Shown: positions 54,412 to 63,870 of the stretch, piece after piece
Layout: every line of letters starts with the position of its first letter
How positions within the stretch are numbered: the first letter of the stretch is position 1
Assembly (NCBI RefSeq): GCF_004358095.2
Contig: NZ_SMZJ02000007.1
Span: forward strand, 28,168 to 92,167
From: Seonamhaeicola sediminis
Lineage (GTDB): Bacteria > Bacteroidota > Bacteroidia > Flavobacteriales > Flavobacteriaceae
Direction: 5' to 3'
DNA: 64,000 bases
Notes under the pieces: model-generated
Seen by the model: only the letters and a program-made list of their open reading frames with translations
What the model was told of the DNA's origin: nothing
Database searches by the model: none
Made by a program: the position numbers and the translations under genes

Positions 54412-55365
54412 ATGTCTGACGTTGCTACCGTAGAACGGTTTGTAAAAAAATATCAAGAGTTAAAACAAGAGATAGCTAAAGTAATTGTTGGACAGGATGA
54501 AGTTGTAAATCAAATTTTAATTTCTATATTTTCAGGAGGACACTCATTATTAATTGGAGTTCCAGGATTAGCAAAAACTTTAATGGTTAATACTATTGCA
54601 AAGGCTTTAGGATTAGATTTTAAGCGTATTCAGTTTACACCAGACTTAATGCCAAGTGATATTTTAGGAAGTGAAATTTTAGATGAAGACAGGCATTTTA
54701 AATTTGTTAAAGGTCCTATTTTTGCTAACATTATTTTAGCAGATGAAATAAATAGAACACCGCCAAAAACTCAAGCAGCTTTATTAGAGGCTATGCAAGA
54801 AAGAGCGGTTACCGTAGCTGGTCACCATTATAAATTGAGCTTACCATATTTTGTGTTAGCCACACAAAACCCTATCGAGCAAGAAGGTACCTATCCATTA
54901 CCTGAAGCACAGTTAGATCGTTTTATGTTTGCTATTAATTTAAACTATCCTTCTTTTGATGAAGAAGTAGAAGTGGTAAAGGCCACTACAAATGATGAAA
55001 TTATAGAGGTTAAACCGTTATTCACTGCTGAAGAAATATTGAGTTTTCAGCATGTAATTCGTCGTATTCCAGTGGCAGATAATGTTATAGAGTATGCTGT
55101 GTCAATGGTTGGTAAAACTAGACCTGATAGTGATGCTGCTGTAGATTTAGTAAAACAATATATAGATTGGGGAGCAGGACCTAGAGCATCACAGAATCTT
55201 ATTTTAGCAGCTAAAGCACACGCAGTAATAAACGGAAAGTTTTCACCAGATATTGAAGATGTTCAAGCTGTAGCAAATAGTATTCTACGTCATAGAATTA
55301 TTAAAAACTATAAAGCGGAAGCTGAAGGTATAACGGAGAATCAAATAATTAGTAGCTTATTTTAG
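54412..55365 (+). CDS. MoxR-family AAA+ ATPase
   Basis: A 317-residue AAA+ ATPase with Walker A GVPGLAKT (about 49-56), Walker B ILADEINRTP (about 106-115), sensor FVLATQNPIEQEGTYPL and the MoxR-type C-terminal lid. MoxR proteins help assemble or activate partner proteins, often a VWA protein encoded nearby; none follows here, because the next gene (SCO) is convergent. It is the last gene of the PPIase operon, and its stop overlaps the SCO stop region by 9 bases. Confidence 0.9.
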   Translation: MSDVATVERFVKKYQELKQEIAKVIVGQDEVVNQILISIFSGGHSLLIGVPGLAKTLMVNTIAKALGLDFKRIQFTPDLMPSDILGSEILDEDRHFKFVKGPIFANIILADEINRTPPKTQAALLEAMQERAVTVAGHHYKLSLPYFVLATQNPIEQEGTYPLPEAQLDRFMFAINLNYPSFDEEVEVVKATTNDEIIEVKPLFTAEEILSFQHVIRRIPVADNVIEYAVSMVGKTRPDSDAAVDLVKQYIDWGAGPRASQNLILAAKAHAVINGKFSPDIEDVQAVANSILRHRIIKNYKAEAEGITENQIISSLF

Positions 55366-55953
55366 TAGAATTCTAATATCTCTTTTAAGCTGATTTACAG
55401 ATGTAGGTTCTAGTAAATCATAAAAGCCTCTTATGTGTTTTTGTTTATCAACTAAAGCTACAAAAGAAGAATGATAAAAATCTATGGTATTTTCTTTTTC
55501 TGAAAAGCTTGTTCTAAATAAATTGGCAGCGTTTGAGAGGTTGTTTTCATTACCAGTTACAAAAACCCATTTTCTACTATCAATACCCGTGGTTCTACCA
55601 TATTTGTTTAAAATTTCTACAGTATCGTATTTAGGGTCAATACTTATCGATACAATTTTAAAATCATGATCTTTCTCAAAATCTTTAGCAATATTAATTA
55701 ATCCCGATTTCATTTTAGGACAAATGCTTGGACATCGAGTAAAGAAAAAATTGGCAATATAAACGCTGTTATCTACGTGGGTTTCATTGAACGTTTGGTT
55801 GTTTTGATCAGTAAAATTTAAATGGTCTATTTTATAAATGACTTGACGACCTTCTTCATTAATAAACCTACTTAGAACAGGTAATTTGTCCTCATGAAAA
55901 CATGAAGTTAGCAAAGTCATAAAAAATAATAATCTTAACTTTTTAATTGGCAC
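55357..55953 (-). CDS. SCO1/SenC-family copper-binding lipoprotein
   Basis: A 198-residue SCO protein with the copper motif CPSIC (C74, C78) and His161 in DFYHSSF, in a thioredoxin fold. It inserts or carries copper, usually for cytochrome oxidase CuA. The lipobox LLTSC (C18) fixes it to a membrane. Only GTG 55953 gives a normal signal peptide. It overlaps the 3' end of the upstream PHM-like gene by 11 bases, so the two are co-translated, which suggests that it loads copper into that protein. Confidence 0.87.
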   Translation of the reverse strand: MPIKKLRLLFFMTLLTSCFHEDKLPVLSRFINEEGRQVIYKIDHLNFTDQNNQTFNETHVDNSVYIANFFFTRCPSICPKMKSGLINIAKDFEKDHDFKIVSISIDPKYDTVEILNKYGRTTGIDSRKWVFVTGNENNLSNAANLFRTSFSEKENTIDFYHSSFVALVDKQKHIRGFYDLLEPTSVNQLKRDIRILLK

Positions 55954-57085
55954 TGTAATATGATTTAATTTTCGTGTCCATTTCAGAATCGTAAAAAAAT
56001 AAAAACATACTTGCCATCATATCCTGTGTCTTATTGGAAGTGTTATTGGTAATCAACTCTATTTGATATTCGTGTTCAGGATACATTAAAACACCTTCTT
56101 TACTTGAAAAGCTAGGGGTACTAGTCAATCCAATTCTGTTAGTATGGTTTTTTACTTTGCATTTATAAATTATATTGTTAGTTGTGATATCTCTTAAAAC
56201 AAACTCTTTAGCAAAAGGGTGTAAGTGAGGAGTAATATGATGTAAACTAACCGTGTCTTTAATTGCCAACTGAGTTGTAACATTACTTTTAAAAGTTTTT
56301 GTGCCTGGAAAAATTTTCCAATGCCCTGAAAAATATTGACCATCTTCGTTTGTATAGACATGGTTTTTTGTTTCAACTGGAATACAGGAATTAGCATTGC
56401 TTTCATTATAAGAAGCATCACGATTATTAATGTCAAAGGGAAGCATCATGTAGATAGTTTTGGGCATTAATGGTTTAATATTATCACTTTTAGAGTAGTT
56501 TATTGAGATATCATGTTTTATTTGAAAAACACTATCCTTAATATTGTGATTTAATGATTGCGTAACCATAAAAAATGTTTCATTGCCCCAAAAAGGAAAC
56601 CCATAACCATTTGGGAAATTTATGGATTCTATACCATGGGATAATGATATTAATCTGGGGTATTGACTGTTGATTCGGTTTAATAAATTCCAACGTCCAT
56701 GGTGCTCTTGGTCAATATAGTTAATATTCATATGGCAAATAAAATCGTTAGAGATGGGGGTGTCACTTTTAGTATGTTTCGCTTTAACTTTAAAACCTGT
56801 CATCCAAAATAAGGAATCGTTATTAGGTTCTATATTAAAGTATTGCATAGCTTTTGGACCTTCCATAGATTTATAAATGCCATCAATAAGTAGGGAAGGA
56901 GATTCAAACCCTAATTTATTGTCCTCATTTGTTTTATTCCAATCGCTATCAATTAATTTAAGAAAATGTAAGGTTCTGGTTTTAACTATAGCTTTGTGTC
57001 TGTTAGATAAATTAAAGTAGTATATTAGACCAACAATAGAAAAGATTAACAATATTATCAGGAATATTTTATAAGTTTTTTTCAT
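55943..57085 (-). CDS. Membrane-anchored protein resembling copper type II monooxygenases (PHM/DBH-like)
   Basis: A 380-residue protein with an N-terminal anchor (about 6-24). The C-terminal half resembles, from memory, the second copper domain of dopamine beta-hydroxylase/PHM: HLH (287-289), followed by FVLRD, then MYPEHEYQIEL and NNTSNKTQDMMASMFLFFYD, so H287, H289 and a Met in 356-360 would form the CuM site. The spacing of 67-71 fits that family (about 70-73). The first copper site looks incomplete: C117-H118 replaces the usual His-His pair and the third His is not conserved. It is first in a two-gene unit with SCO. ATG 57085 is preferred to TTG 57091. Function unproven. Confidence 0.55.
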   Translation of the reverse strand: MKKTYKIFLIILLIFSIVGLIYYFNLSNRHKAIVKTRTLHFLKLIDSDWNKTNEDNKLGFESPSLLIDGIYKSMEGPKAMQYFNIEPNNDSLFWMTGFKVKAKHTKSDTPISNDFICHMNINYIDQEHHGRWNLLNRINSQYPRLISLSHGIESINFPNGYGFPFWGNETFFMVTQSLNHNIKDSVFQIKHDISINYSKSDNIKPLMPKTIYMMLPFDINNRDASYNESNANSCIPVETKNHVYTNEDGQYFSGHWKIFPGTKTFKSNVTTQLAIKDTVSLHHITPHLHPFAKEFVLRDITTNNIIYKCKVKNHTNRIGLTSTPSFSSKEGVLMYPEHEYQIELITNNTSNKTQDMMASMFLFFYDSEMDTKIKSYYSAN

Positions 57086-57088
57086 CTG

Positions 57089-57096
57089 CAAAATTA
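57089..57096 (-). promoter_or_regulatory. -7 box TAATTTTG of the PHM-like/SCO unit
   Basis: A TAnnTTTG match ending 3 bases before the ATG at 57085, so the transcript may be leaderless. A TTTG 14 bases further upstream is closer than the usual -33 distance. Confidence 0.4.
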
Positions 57097-57145
57097 AAAT
57101 TCCGTCTATCCAAATGTACTAATATTTTACTGCCAGAAATTACTA

Positions 57146-58231
57146 ATGCAAATGAATTATAAGTTTCGAGAATTAATTAGCAACCATGATGAACTTTTTT
57201 GGATTCGATTTGCTGCTTTTTTGGCTTTTGTAATACCAATGGGTTTGGCCCCATCAATATGGTTTTCTAATCGTGATTTTCCTTTGATTTCTGTCTTTAG
57301 TGGGTTTTGGAGGTTAAATTTGTATTTAGATCTTTTAATTGCTTTTGTATTCGTTGTTTGTTTTTTAATTTTTGTTTTTAAACCTAAATGGTTTGCAGGT
57401 ATTTTAGTGGGAGGCATTTATTTATTTTGGATTATTTTAGATCAAAATAGAATACAGCCATTTTATTTTGAAATAGTTTTTATGGTGTTTGCTTTAACTC
57501 AATTTAGGTCCAATAGCCAGATAGCAAAGCAATGCGTGCTTATAATCTTGATAGGGACTTATTTTTGGAGTGGAGTACACAAATTTAATGATGTTTTTTT
57601 TGAAAAATGGTTGCTAGGGCTTGAAAATCGAATCCCATATGTGCCTAGCTGGATGAAGGTATGTTTTACTTATACCATTCCTTTTTTAGAGGCTTCTTTT
57701 GGAGTAGCTTTATTTTTTAAAGAAACCAGAAGAATAGGCATTTGGCTAATAGCACTAATGCATTTAATAATTTTAACAACATTGGTAATGGATGGTGTGG
57801 GATTTTTGATTTTCCCCCTTACTTTCTTTAATGTGTTTACACTGTTTTTTTTGTTCCATAATAAAGAAGATTATTTTTTTAGTAAAAATATCAAGACCCC
57901 GAAAATTCTATTTTTTTCTGTTTTAGTCTTTGTGTTACCTGTTTTAAATTTTGTAGGCTTATATGATCATTTACCATCATTTAGTTATTTTTCTGGTAAG
58001 CCTAAATATGCCATGGTATACTTTGATAAAGATACTAATCTAGATAAGCTACCAAATAGCATTAGACAATTTGTATTAGTGCATGAAGGACAGAGTTACA
58101 TTGATTTCAATTATTGGGCAGGTAGTACTATAGAAGTTATGGTTTATCCTGAGAATCGAGTTTATAAAAAGATTCAGACTTATATAGATTCTTACTTTGA
58201 TGAACCCAAAACCCAATTAGTTTACTATTGA
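57146..58231 (+). CDS. Polytopic membrane protein, HTTM/DoxX-like
   Basis: A 361-residue protein with about eight hydrophobic segments (around 20-40, 58-78, 83-98, 105-150, 170-190, 197-225, 230-245, 250-272) and a soluble C-terminal domain of about 75 residues. The stretch YFWSGVHKFNDVFFEKW recalls the WSGxxKxN motif of HTTM and DoxX-like membrane proteins, including the gamma-carboxylase family. No active-site residue can be named. The second Met (57152) is an alternative start. It overlaps the following acyltransferase gene by one base (TGATG), so they form one operon. Confidence 0.6.
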   Translation: MQMNYKFRELISNHDELFWIRFAAFLAFVIPMGLAPSIWFSNRDFPLISVFSGFWRLNLYLDLLIAFVFVVCFLIFVFKPKWFAGILVGGIYLFWIILDQNRIQPFYFEIVFMVFALTQFRSNSQIAKQCVLIILIGTYFWSGVHKFNDVFFEKWLLGLENRIPYVPSWMKVCFTYTIPFLEASFGVALFFKETRRIGIWLIALMHLIILTTLVMDGVGFLIFPLTFFNVFTLFFLFHNKEDYFFSKNIKTPKILFFSVLVFVLPVLNFVGLYDHLPSFSYFSGKPKYAMVYFDKDTNLDKLPNSIRQFVLVHEGQSYIDFNYWAGSTIEVMVYPENRVYKKIQTYIDSYFDEPKTQLVYY

Positions 58232-59355
58232 TGGCTTCAGAATTAAAACGAAATTTTGGACTCGACTTACTTAGAGCGATTGCTATTGGTTTAGTGCTTA
58301 TCTCGCACTGTACTTATCTTCTGTTTCCAAAAGATAGTTCATTAGGTGTGACTTTTTTTAGAACAATGGGAGCTGTAGGCGTGGACTTGTTTTTTGTGCT
58401 TAGTGGTTATTTGATAGGTGGAATTTTATTAAAACTGGTAACTGAAAAAAGGGCAAATTTTAATGAACTATTTAAGTTTTGGAAAAGACGTTGGTTTAGA
58501 ACTTTACCCAATTATTTTTTAATATTAATTGTCAATATTCTTTTACTACTTATTCAAGGAATTGGTTTACCAGACAACGTATTCTTATATTTTGGATTTT
58601 TACAGAATATTTTATCACCACACCCAGATTTTTTTACAGAAGCCTGGAGTTTATCCATTGAAGAATTTGCATATTTACTACTGCCTTTTGTCATTTTTTT
58701 GAGTGTTATACTTTTTAAGAAAGAAAACAGTAAAGGCTTATTTATTTGGGCTTCTGTTTTGATAATAGTTTCATTAACTTTTTTTAAATGGAAATACTTT
58801 AAAACGGTCAATGAGGTTAATTATCAAGAGTGGAGTGCGACTTTTCGAAAAGTAGTTATTTATAGGATGGATAGTATATATTTTGGATTTGTTTTGGTTT
58901 ATCTCATAAGAGCTTTTCCTATATTTATAAAGAAATACAAAAACCTATTACTTCTTTTGGGCTTTAGTTTATTTGTTTTAATACACCTAACTATTTTTTA
59001 TTTGAACATTCAGCCCCAAACCAATTTATTTTTTTACACTTTTATTTATTTACAAGTAATTATTATAAGTTTAGCAATGTTATTTCCATTTTTTTTGAAT
59101 TTAAAAAATGTGAAAAAACATATAAATAAAATTGTCTTATTTATCAGTACTAGATCATATGCAATATATCTGATTAATTACTCAATAGTATTGTTAAGTG
59201 TTGAAAAACTAATGCATGCTTATGTTCCATCAATACTTGAAAAATGGATTTTTGTAATAATATTTATAGTAATAACTTTAGTTGTCTCTAATATGGTATA
59301 TGTTTATTTTGAGAAGCCTATATTACAATACAGAGATAGAAAATTTCAAAGATAA
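58231..59355 (+). CDS. Acyltransferase family 3 (OafA/YrhL-like), first paralogue
   Basis: A 374-residue integral membrane O-acyltransferase with about ten helices. Family motifs include the N-terminal GLDLLRAIAIGLVLISH with the catalytic His, FFVLSGYLIGGIL, and the RRWFRTLPNYF segment. It likely acetylates a sugar of the cell surface. The start is ATG 58231, overlapping the previous stop (TGATG). A paralogue follows after only two bases. Confidence 0.85.
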   Translation: MASELKRNFGLDLLRAIAIGLVLISHCTYLLFPKDSSLGVTFFRTMGAVGVDLFFVLSGYLIGGILLKLVTEKRANFNELFKFWKRRWFRTLPNYFLILIVNILLLLIQGIGLPDNVFLYFGFLQNILSPHPDFFTEAWSLSIEEFAYLLLPFVIFLSVILFKKENSKGLFIWASVLIIVSLTFFKWKYFKTVNEVNYQEWSATFRKVVIYRMDSIYFGFVLVYLIRAFPIFIKKYKNLLLLLGFSLFVLIHLTIFYLNIQPQTNLFFYTFIYLQVIIISLAMLFPFFLNLKNVKKHINKIVLFISTRSYAIYLINYSIVLLSVEKLMHAYVPSILEKWIFVIIFIVITLVVSNMVYVYFEKPILQYRDRKFQR

Positions 59356-59357
59356 GC

Positions 59358-60491
59358 TTGAAGTCAGAGAAAACTAGGATATATGGATTAGACTTAGTAC
59401 GAGCCATAGCTATTGCTATGGTAATCTTTTCTCACACACTATATATTTTTCAAGGATATAACAATATAATGACTCAAGGAATGCAGATTGTGGGGGTTCA
59501 AGGAGTAGAAATATTTTTTGTCTTAAGTGGGTTTTTAATTGGAGAAATACTTTTAAGGTTATTGAAAAATGGGAATTTCACAAAAAAAGTAATGCTTCAT
59601 TTTTGGTTAAGGCGTTGGTTTAGAACATTACCATTATATTTTTTAATGCTTATCGTTAATATTACAGTGGCATTAATTATTGGTTTCAATTTACCTCAAG
59701 ACATTTGGAAGTATTTTTTCTTTTGGCAAAATTTTATAGAGTATCATATTCCTTTTTTTCCAGAATCATGGAGTTTGTCTGTTGAAGAATATGCCTATAT
59801 ATTAGCTCCAATTTGTATTTATATCTTTAGTAGACCGTTTAAAAAGAAAGATGTAGTTTTTTTATATGTTTCCATCTTTTTGGTACTTGTGTTTTTTATT
59901 ACTAAAATGGGGTATTATTTCTCAACATTAAATGAACCTCAATCATGGGAAGTGTGGAACTCGAGGTTAAAAGCTATTGTAGTATATAGGCTTGATGCTA
60001 TTTTTTACGGATTTATTTTAGCATATGTATTTAATCGAAACCAAACTAAATTTAAACAGATTAAAGATAGTCTCTTTGTTGTTGGAATTAGCTTTTGGTT
60101 TTTGTTTATAATTTTAATGCCGCTTTTGGGAGTAACCATACAAAAGTTTCCGTTTTATTGGAATGTTCTCTACTTGCCTCTAAACTCCATAGGAATATGT
60201 TTGATCTTTCCATACTTTTATTTCTTAAAAAAACCACACAAAAGGGTTGCAAAGCTTATTGAGAGTATAAGTTTATATTCTTATGCTGTATACTTATTGC
60301 ACTACACGTTTATACTTTATGTAATTAGACTCTGTTTTGATTTCAATACTTTTAGCTTTTTAGAGCGTATTATTTGTGCTATTTTATATGTTCTGGGAAC
60401 TTATATATTATCTAAGTTGGTATATATCTATTTTGAAAAACCTACAACTGATTTAAGAGATTCTAAACTCATTAAAAGATATTTTAATTAA
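59358..60491 (+). CDS. Acyltransferase family 3, second paralogue
   Basis: A 377-residue paralogue of the preceding gene with the same motifs: GLDLVRAIAIAMVIFSH, FFVLSGFLIGEILL, RRWFRTLPLYF and ESWSLSVEEYAY. Only a TTG at 59358 can start it; no in-frame ATG exists before the first membrane helix. Tandem copies with different loops suggest two related acceptors. Last gene of the three-gene unit; the dyad at 60552-60605 lies beyond its stop. Confidence 0.85.
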   Translation: MKSEKTRIYGLDLVRAIAIAMVIFSHTLYIFQGYNNIMTQGMQIVGVQGVEIFFVLSGFLIGEILLRLLKNGNFTKKVMLHFWLRRWFRTLPLYFLMLIVNITVALIIGFNLPQDIWKYFFFWQNFIEYHIPFFPESWSLSVEEYAYILAPICIYIFSRPFKKKDVVFLYVSIFLVLVFFITKMGYYFSTLNEPQSWEVWNSRLKAIVVYRLDAIFYGFILAYVFNRNQTKFKQIKDSLFVVGISFWFLFIILMPLLGVTIQKFPFYWNVLYLPLNSIGICLIFPYFYFLKKPHKRVAKLIESISLYSYAVYLLHYTFILYVIRLCFDFNTFSFLERIICAILYVLGTYILSKLVYIYFEKPTTDLRDSKLIKRYFN

Positions 60492-60551
60492 TAAGTTAAT
60501 AAATCATCATTTTCAGCATACAAAAGTTGAAAAATAAACAATCATTTCATT

Positions 60552-60605
60552 TAATAATGACACAATAATAATTACGTAGAACTACGTATTCTTATGTCAT
60601 TATTA
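60552..60605. promoter_or_regulatory. Nested two-tier dyad upstream of acnB
   Basis: Outer arms TAATAATGACA (60552-60562) and TGTCATTATTA (60595-60605) are perfect 11-bp inverted repeats; inner arms TACGTAG and CTACGTA (60573-60588) pair perfectly around AA. It lies 61 bases after the acyltransferase stop and about 98 bases before the acnB ATG. It could be an operator for acnB or a hairpin ending the upstream unit; there is no long T-run. Confidence 0.5.
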
Positions 60606-60703
60606 GTTTTAAATCTTTACATTAATTTCGTATTTTGCGTCGCTTTTTGAAAAAACGTTTTTTATTTTTTAAGAGCCAATTTAATCATTGAAATACTTCA
60701 TTT

Positions 60704-63484
60704 ATGCAAACATATAACGATTACATCAAGGAGATTGAGGAAAGAAAAGCTCAGGGGTTACATCCTAAGCCAATTGATGCGGCTGAATTAGTAAGCGAGA
60801 TTATCACTCAGATTAAAGATTCAGATAATCCACACAGAAAAGATTCTCTAAACTTTTTTATTTACAACACCTTACCTGGTACAACCAGTGCAGCAGGCGT
60901 AAAAGCAAAATTTTTAAAAGAAATTATCCTTGGTGAATCAATTGTAGAAGAAATCAAACCAACTTTTGCATTTGAGCAATTATCTCACATGAAAGGAGGA
61001 CCTTCAATAGAGGTGTTATTAGATCTTGCTTTAGGGCATGATACTCTTATTGCTGAAGAAGCTGCTAAAGTATTAAAAACACAAGTGTTCTTATACGAAG
61101 CAGATACAGATCGCTTAGAAGAAGCTTACAAAGCGGGAAACACTATCGCTAAAGATATTATTGAAAGTTACGCTCAAGCAGAATTTTTTACAAAACTTCC
61201 TGAAGTTGAAGAAGAAATTAAAGTAGTGACTTTCATTGCTGGTGTTGGAGATATTTCAACAGATTTGTTATCACCTGGAGCCGATGCTCACTCAAGATCT
61301 GACAGAGAACTGCATGGGCAGTGTATTTTTGAGCATAATAAAGATATGCAAAATGAACTTTTGGAGCTTAAAGAACAGCACCCTGACAAACGAGTGATGC
61401 TAGTGGCAGAAAAAGGAACTATGGGGGTGGGGTCCTCAAGAATGTCGGGAGTAAACAACGTGGCTTTATGGACTGGTATTTCTTCAAGTCCTTATGTACC
61501 ATTTATCAACATTGCTCCTGTAATAGCAGGTACAAATGGCATTGCTCCCATTTTCTTAACTACGGTTGGAGTAACTGGAGGCATAGGTATTGACCTTAAA
61601 AACTGGGTAACAAAAAAAGATGCTGATGGCAAAACCATTTATGATGCTGATGGTGAGCCAGTTTTAGAACAAGTATATTCTGTTGAAACAGGAACTGTTC
61701 TTACCATCAATACAAAAGAAAAGAAACTTTATAACGGAAATAAAGAATTAAAGGATATTTCTACAGCATTGACTCCACAAAAAATGGAGTTCATTAAAGC
61801 AGGAGGTTCTTATGCTGTTGTTTTTGGTAAAAAACTGCAAACCTTTGCTTGTAAGGTTTTAGACATCGATGTGCCTCAGGTGTATGCGCCTTCTAAAGAA
61901 ATATCAATAGAAGGGCAAGGATTAACTGCAGTTGAAAAGATTTTTAATAAAAATGCCGTAGGTACTACACCAGGGAAAACATTACATACGGGTTCTAATG
62001 TTCGTGTTGAAGTTAATATTGTAGGGTCTCAAGATACTACTGGATTAATGACTTCGCAGGAGTTAGAGATGATGGCAGCTACCGTAATCTCTCCAATTGT
62101 TGATGCAGGTTACCAATCAGGATGTCATACGGCATCGGTTTGGGATGATAAATCTAAAGCAAACATTCCTAAGTTGATGAAATTTATGAATGACTTTGGT
62201 TTAATAACTGGTCGTGATCCTAAAGGTAAGTATCACGCTATGACAGATGTAATCCATAAAGTATTAAATGACATTACTGTTGATGACTGGGATATTATTA
62301 TTGGTGGAGATTCACATACACGAATGTCTAAAGGCGTGGCTTTTGGAGCAGATTCAGGAACCGTTGCCTTAGCTTTGGCTACCGGTGAAGCTACCATGCC
62401 AATTCCAGAATCGGTTAAAGTAACTTTTAAAGGAGACATGAGAAGTTACATGGATTTCCGAGATGTGGTTCATGCAACGCAACAGCAAATGTTAAAACAA
62501 TTTGGTGGTGAAAACGTGTTCCAAGGTCGTGTAATTGAAGTACATATAGGTACTTTAACATCAGACCAAGCTTTTACATTCACAGATTGGACCGCAGAAA
62601 TGAAAGCTAAAGCTTCTATTTGTATTTCAGAAGATGAAACTTTAATTGAATCTTTAGAGATTGCCAGAGACCGTATTCAAATCATGATTGAAAAGGGTAT
62701 GGATAACGATAAGCAAGTTCTTAAAGGTTTGGTTGATAAGGCAAATAATAGAATACAAGAAGTTAAGACCGGTATTAAACCAGCATTAAAACCAGATGCT
62801 AATGCTAAATATTATGCTGAGGTTATCATAGATTTGGATGAAATTGCAGAACCAATGATAGCAGATCCAGATGTTAATAATGAGGATGTATCCAAACGCT
62901 ATACACATGATACTATCCGTTCATTATCTTATTACGGCGGTACTAAAAAAGTAGATTTAGGGTTTGTTGGTTCTTGTATGGTTCATAAGGGTGATATGAA
63001 AATATTAGCTCAAATGTTAAAGAATATTGAAGCACAACACGGAAAAGTAGAGTTTAAAGCGCCATTGGTAGTTGCACCTCCAACATACAATATTGTTGAT
63101 GAATTAAAAGCTGAAGGAGATTGGGAAGTGTTGCAAAAATATTCAGGATTTGAATTTGACGATAGTGCACCAAAAGGACTGGCACGTACTAAGTATGAGA
63201 ATATGTTGTATTTAGAGCGTCCTGGATGCAACCTTTGTATGGGGAATCAAGAAAAGGCAGAACCAGGTGATACGGTTATGGCCACTTCTACGCGTTTATT
63301 CCAAGGGCGTGTTGTAAAAGATTCTGGTGAGAAAAAAGGAGAGTCTTTATTATCGTCTACACCAGTAGTGGTGTTGTCAACTATTTTAGGCAGAACGCCT
63401 ACTATGAAAGAATATGAAGCAGCAGTAGATGGTATTGTTTTAACAAAGTTTAAACCATCTAAAAAAGAATTGGTTGCTTTATAA
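60704..63484 (+). CDS. acnB: Bifunctional aconitate hydratase 2/2-methylisocitrate dehydratase
   Basis: A 926-residue AcnB with the N-terminal HEAT-like domain (about 1-160) and swivel domain before the catalytic core. The iron-sulfur Cys are C758 (VGSCMVHKG), C842 and C845 (CNLCMGN), which hold the [4Fe-4S] cluster. It interconverts citrate and isocitrate in the TCA cycle. Length matches Bacteroidota AcnB (slightly longer than the 865 of E. coli). Single gene with a strong terminator behind it; a nested dyad lies upstream. Confidence 0.96.
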   Translation: MQTYNDYIKEIEERKAQGLHPKPIDAAELVSEIITQIKDSDNPHRKDSLNFFIYNTLPGTTSAAGVKAKFLKEIILGESIVEEIKPTFAFEQLSHMKGGPSIEVLLDLALGHDTLIAEEAAKVLKTQVFLYEADTDRLEEAYKAGNTIAKDIIESYAQAEFFTKLPEVEEEIKVVTFIAGVGDISTDLLSPGADAHSRSDRELHGQCIFEHNKDMQNELLELKEQHPDKRVMLVAEKGTMGVGSSRMSGVNNVALWTGISSSPYVPFINIAPVIAGTNGIAPIFLTTVGVTGGIGIDLKNWVTKKDADGKTIYDADGEPVLEQVYSVETGTVLTINTKEKKLYNGNKELKDISTALTPQKMEFIKAGGSYAVVFGKKLQTFACKVLDIDVPQVYAPSKEISIEGQGLTAVEKIFNKNAVGTTPGKTLHTGSNVRVEVNIVGSQDTTGLMTSQELEMMAATVISPIVDAGYQSGCHTASVWDDKSKANIPKLMKFMNDFGLITGRDPKGKYHAMTDVIHKVLNDITVDDWDIIIGGDSHTRMSKGVAFGADSGTVALALATGEATMPIPESVKVTFKGDMRSYMDFRDVVHATQQQMLKQFGGENVFQGRVIEVHIGTLTSDQAFTFTDWTAEMKAKASICISEDETLIESLEIARDRIQIMIEKGMDNDKQVLKGLVDKANNRIQEVKTGIKPALKPDANAKYYAEVIIDLDEIAEPMIADPDVNNEDVSKRYTHDTIRSLSYYGGTKKVDLGFVGSCMVHKGDMKILAQMLKNIEAQHGKVEFKAPLVVAPPTYNIVDELKAEGDWEVLQKYSGFEFDDSAPKGLARTKYENMLYLERPGCNLCMGNQEKAEPGDTVMATSTRLFQGRVVKDSGEKKGESLLSSTPVVVLSTILGRTPTMKEYEAAVDGIVLTKFKPSKKELVAL

Positions 63485-63509
63485 AAAAGTTAGTTTTCTA
63501 ATAAATATT

Positions 63510-63539
63510 AAAGTCCGAGTTTTAAACTCGGACTTTTTT
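63510..63539 (+). terminator. Intrinsic terminator of acnB
   Basis: AAAGTCCGAGTTT pairs perfectly with AAACTCGGACTTT and runs into TTT, 26 bases after the acnB stop. Confidence 0.9.
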
Positions 63540-63550
63540 CTTCTCATAAC

Positions 63551-63595
63551 GGTCACTTCGAGTGTCCCGAACTTGTTTCGGGATGTATCGAGAAG
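63551..63595. repeat. REP-like repeat, divergent copy
   Basis: TCCCGAACTTGTTTCGGGATG flanked by ACTTCGAGTG and GTATCGAGAAG. The core stem TCCCGAA / TTCGGGA is a close relative of copies A and B, and the flanks share TTCGAGT and GTATCGAGAA with the interior of the MITE-like element at 20 kb. Confidence 0.65.
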
Positions 63596-63870
63596 TTGGG
63601 CGTTCCCTCCTTAGGTTGGGTCGGGCTTTCACTACTCAATCTTTTTAAAAACCTCATTGCGAAGCAGGTACGACTGTGGCAATCTATAAAATTTTATTTC
63701 TATCCTAGTAACAATTCTCCTTTACAGTTTTAAAAAGGATTTCAAACAAACCGTTCAATCCCTAACACGCGTACTTGCTATCGAAGTTTTAAATTCTAAA
63801 TTTTGGGGTTTTTGGAGCGGTTCGTTTAACTGCAGGGTTAAACGTAGTTCTGCTTAGAGAATGAAAAGAT

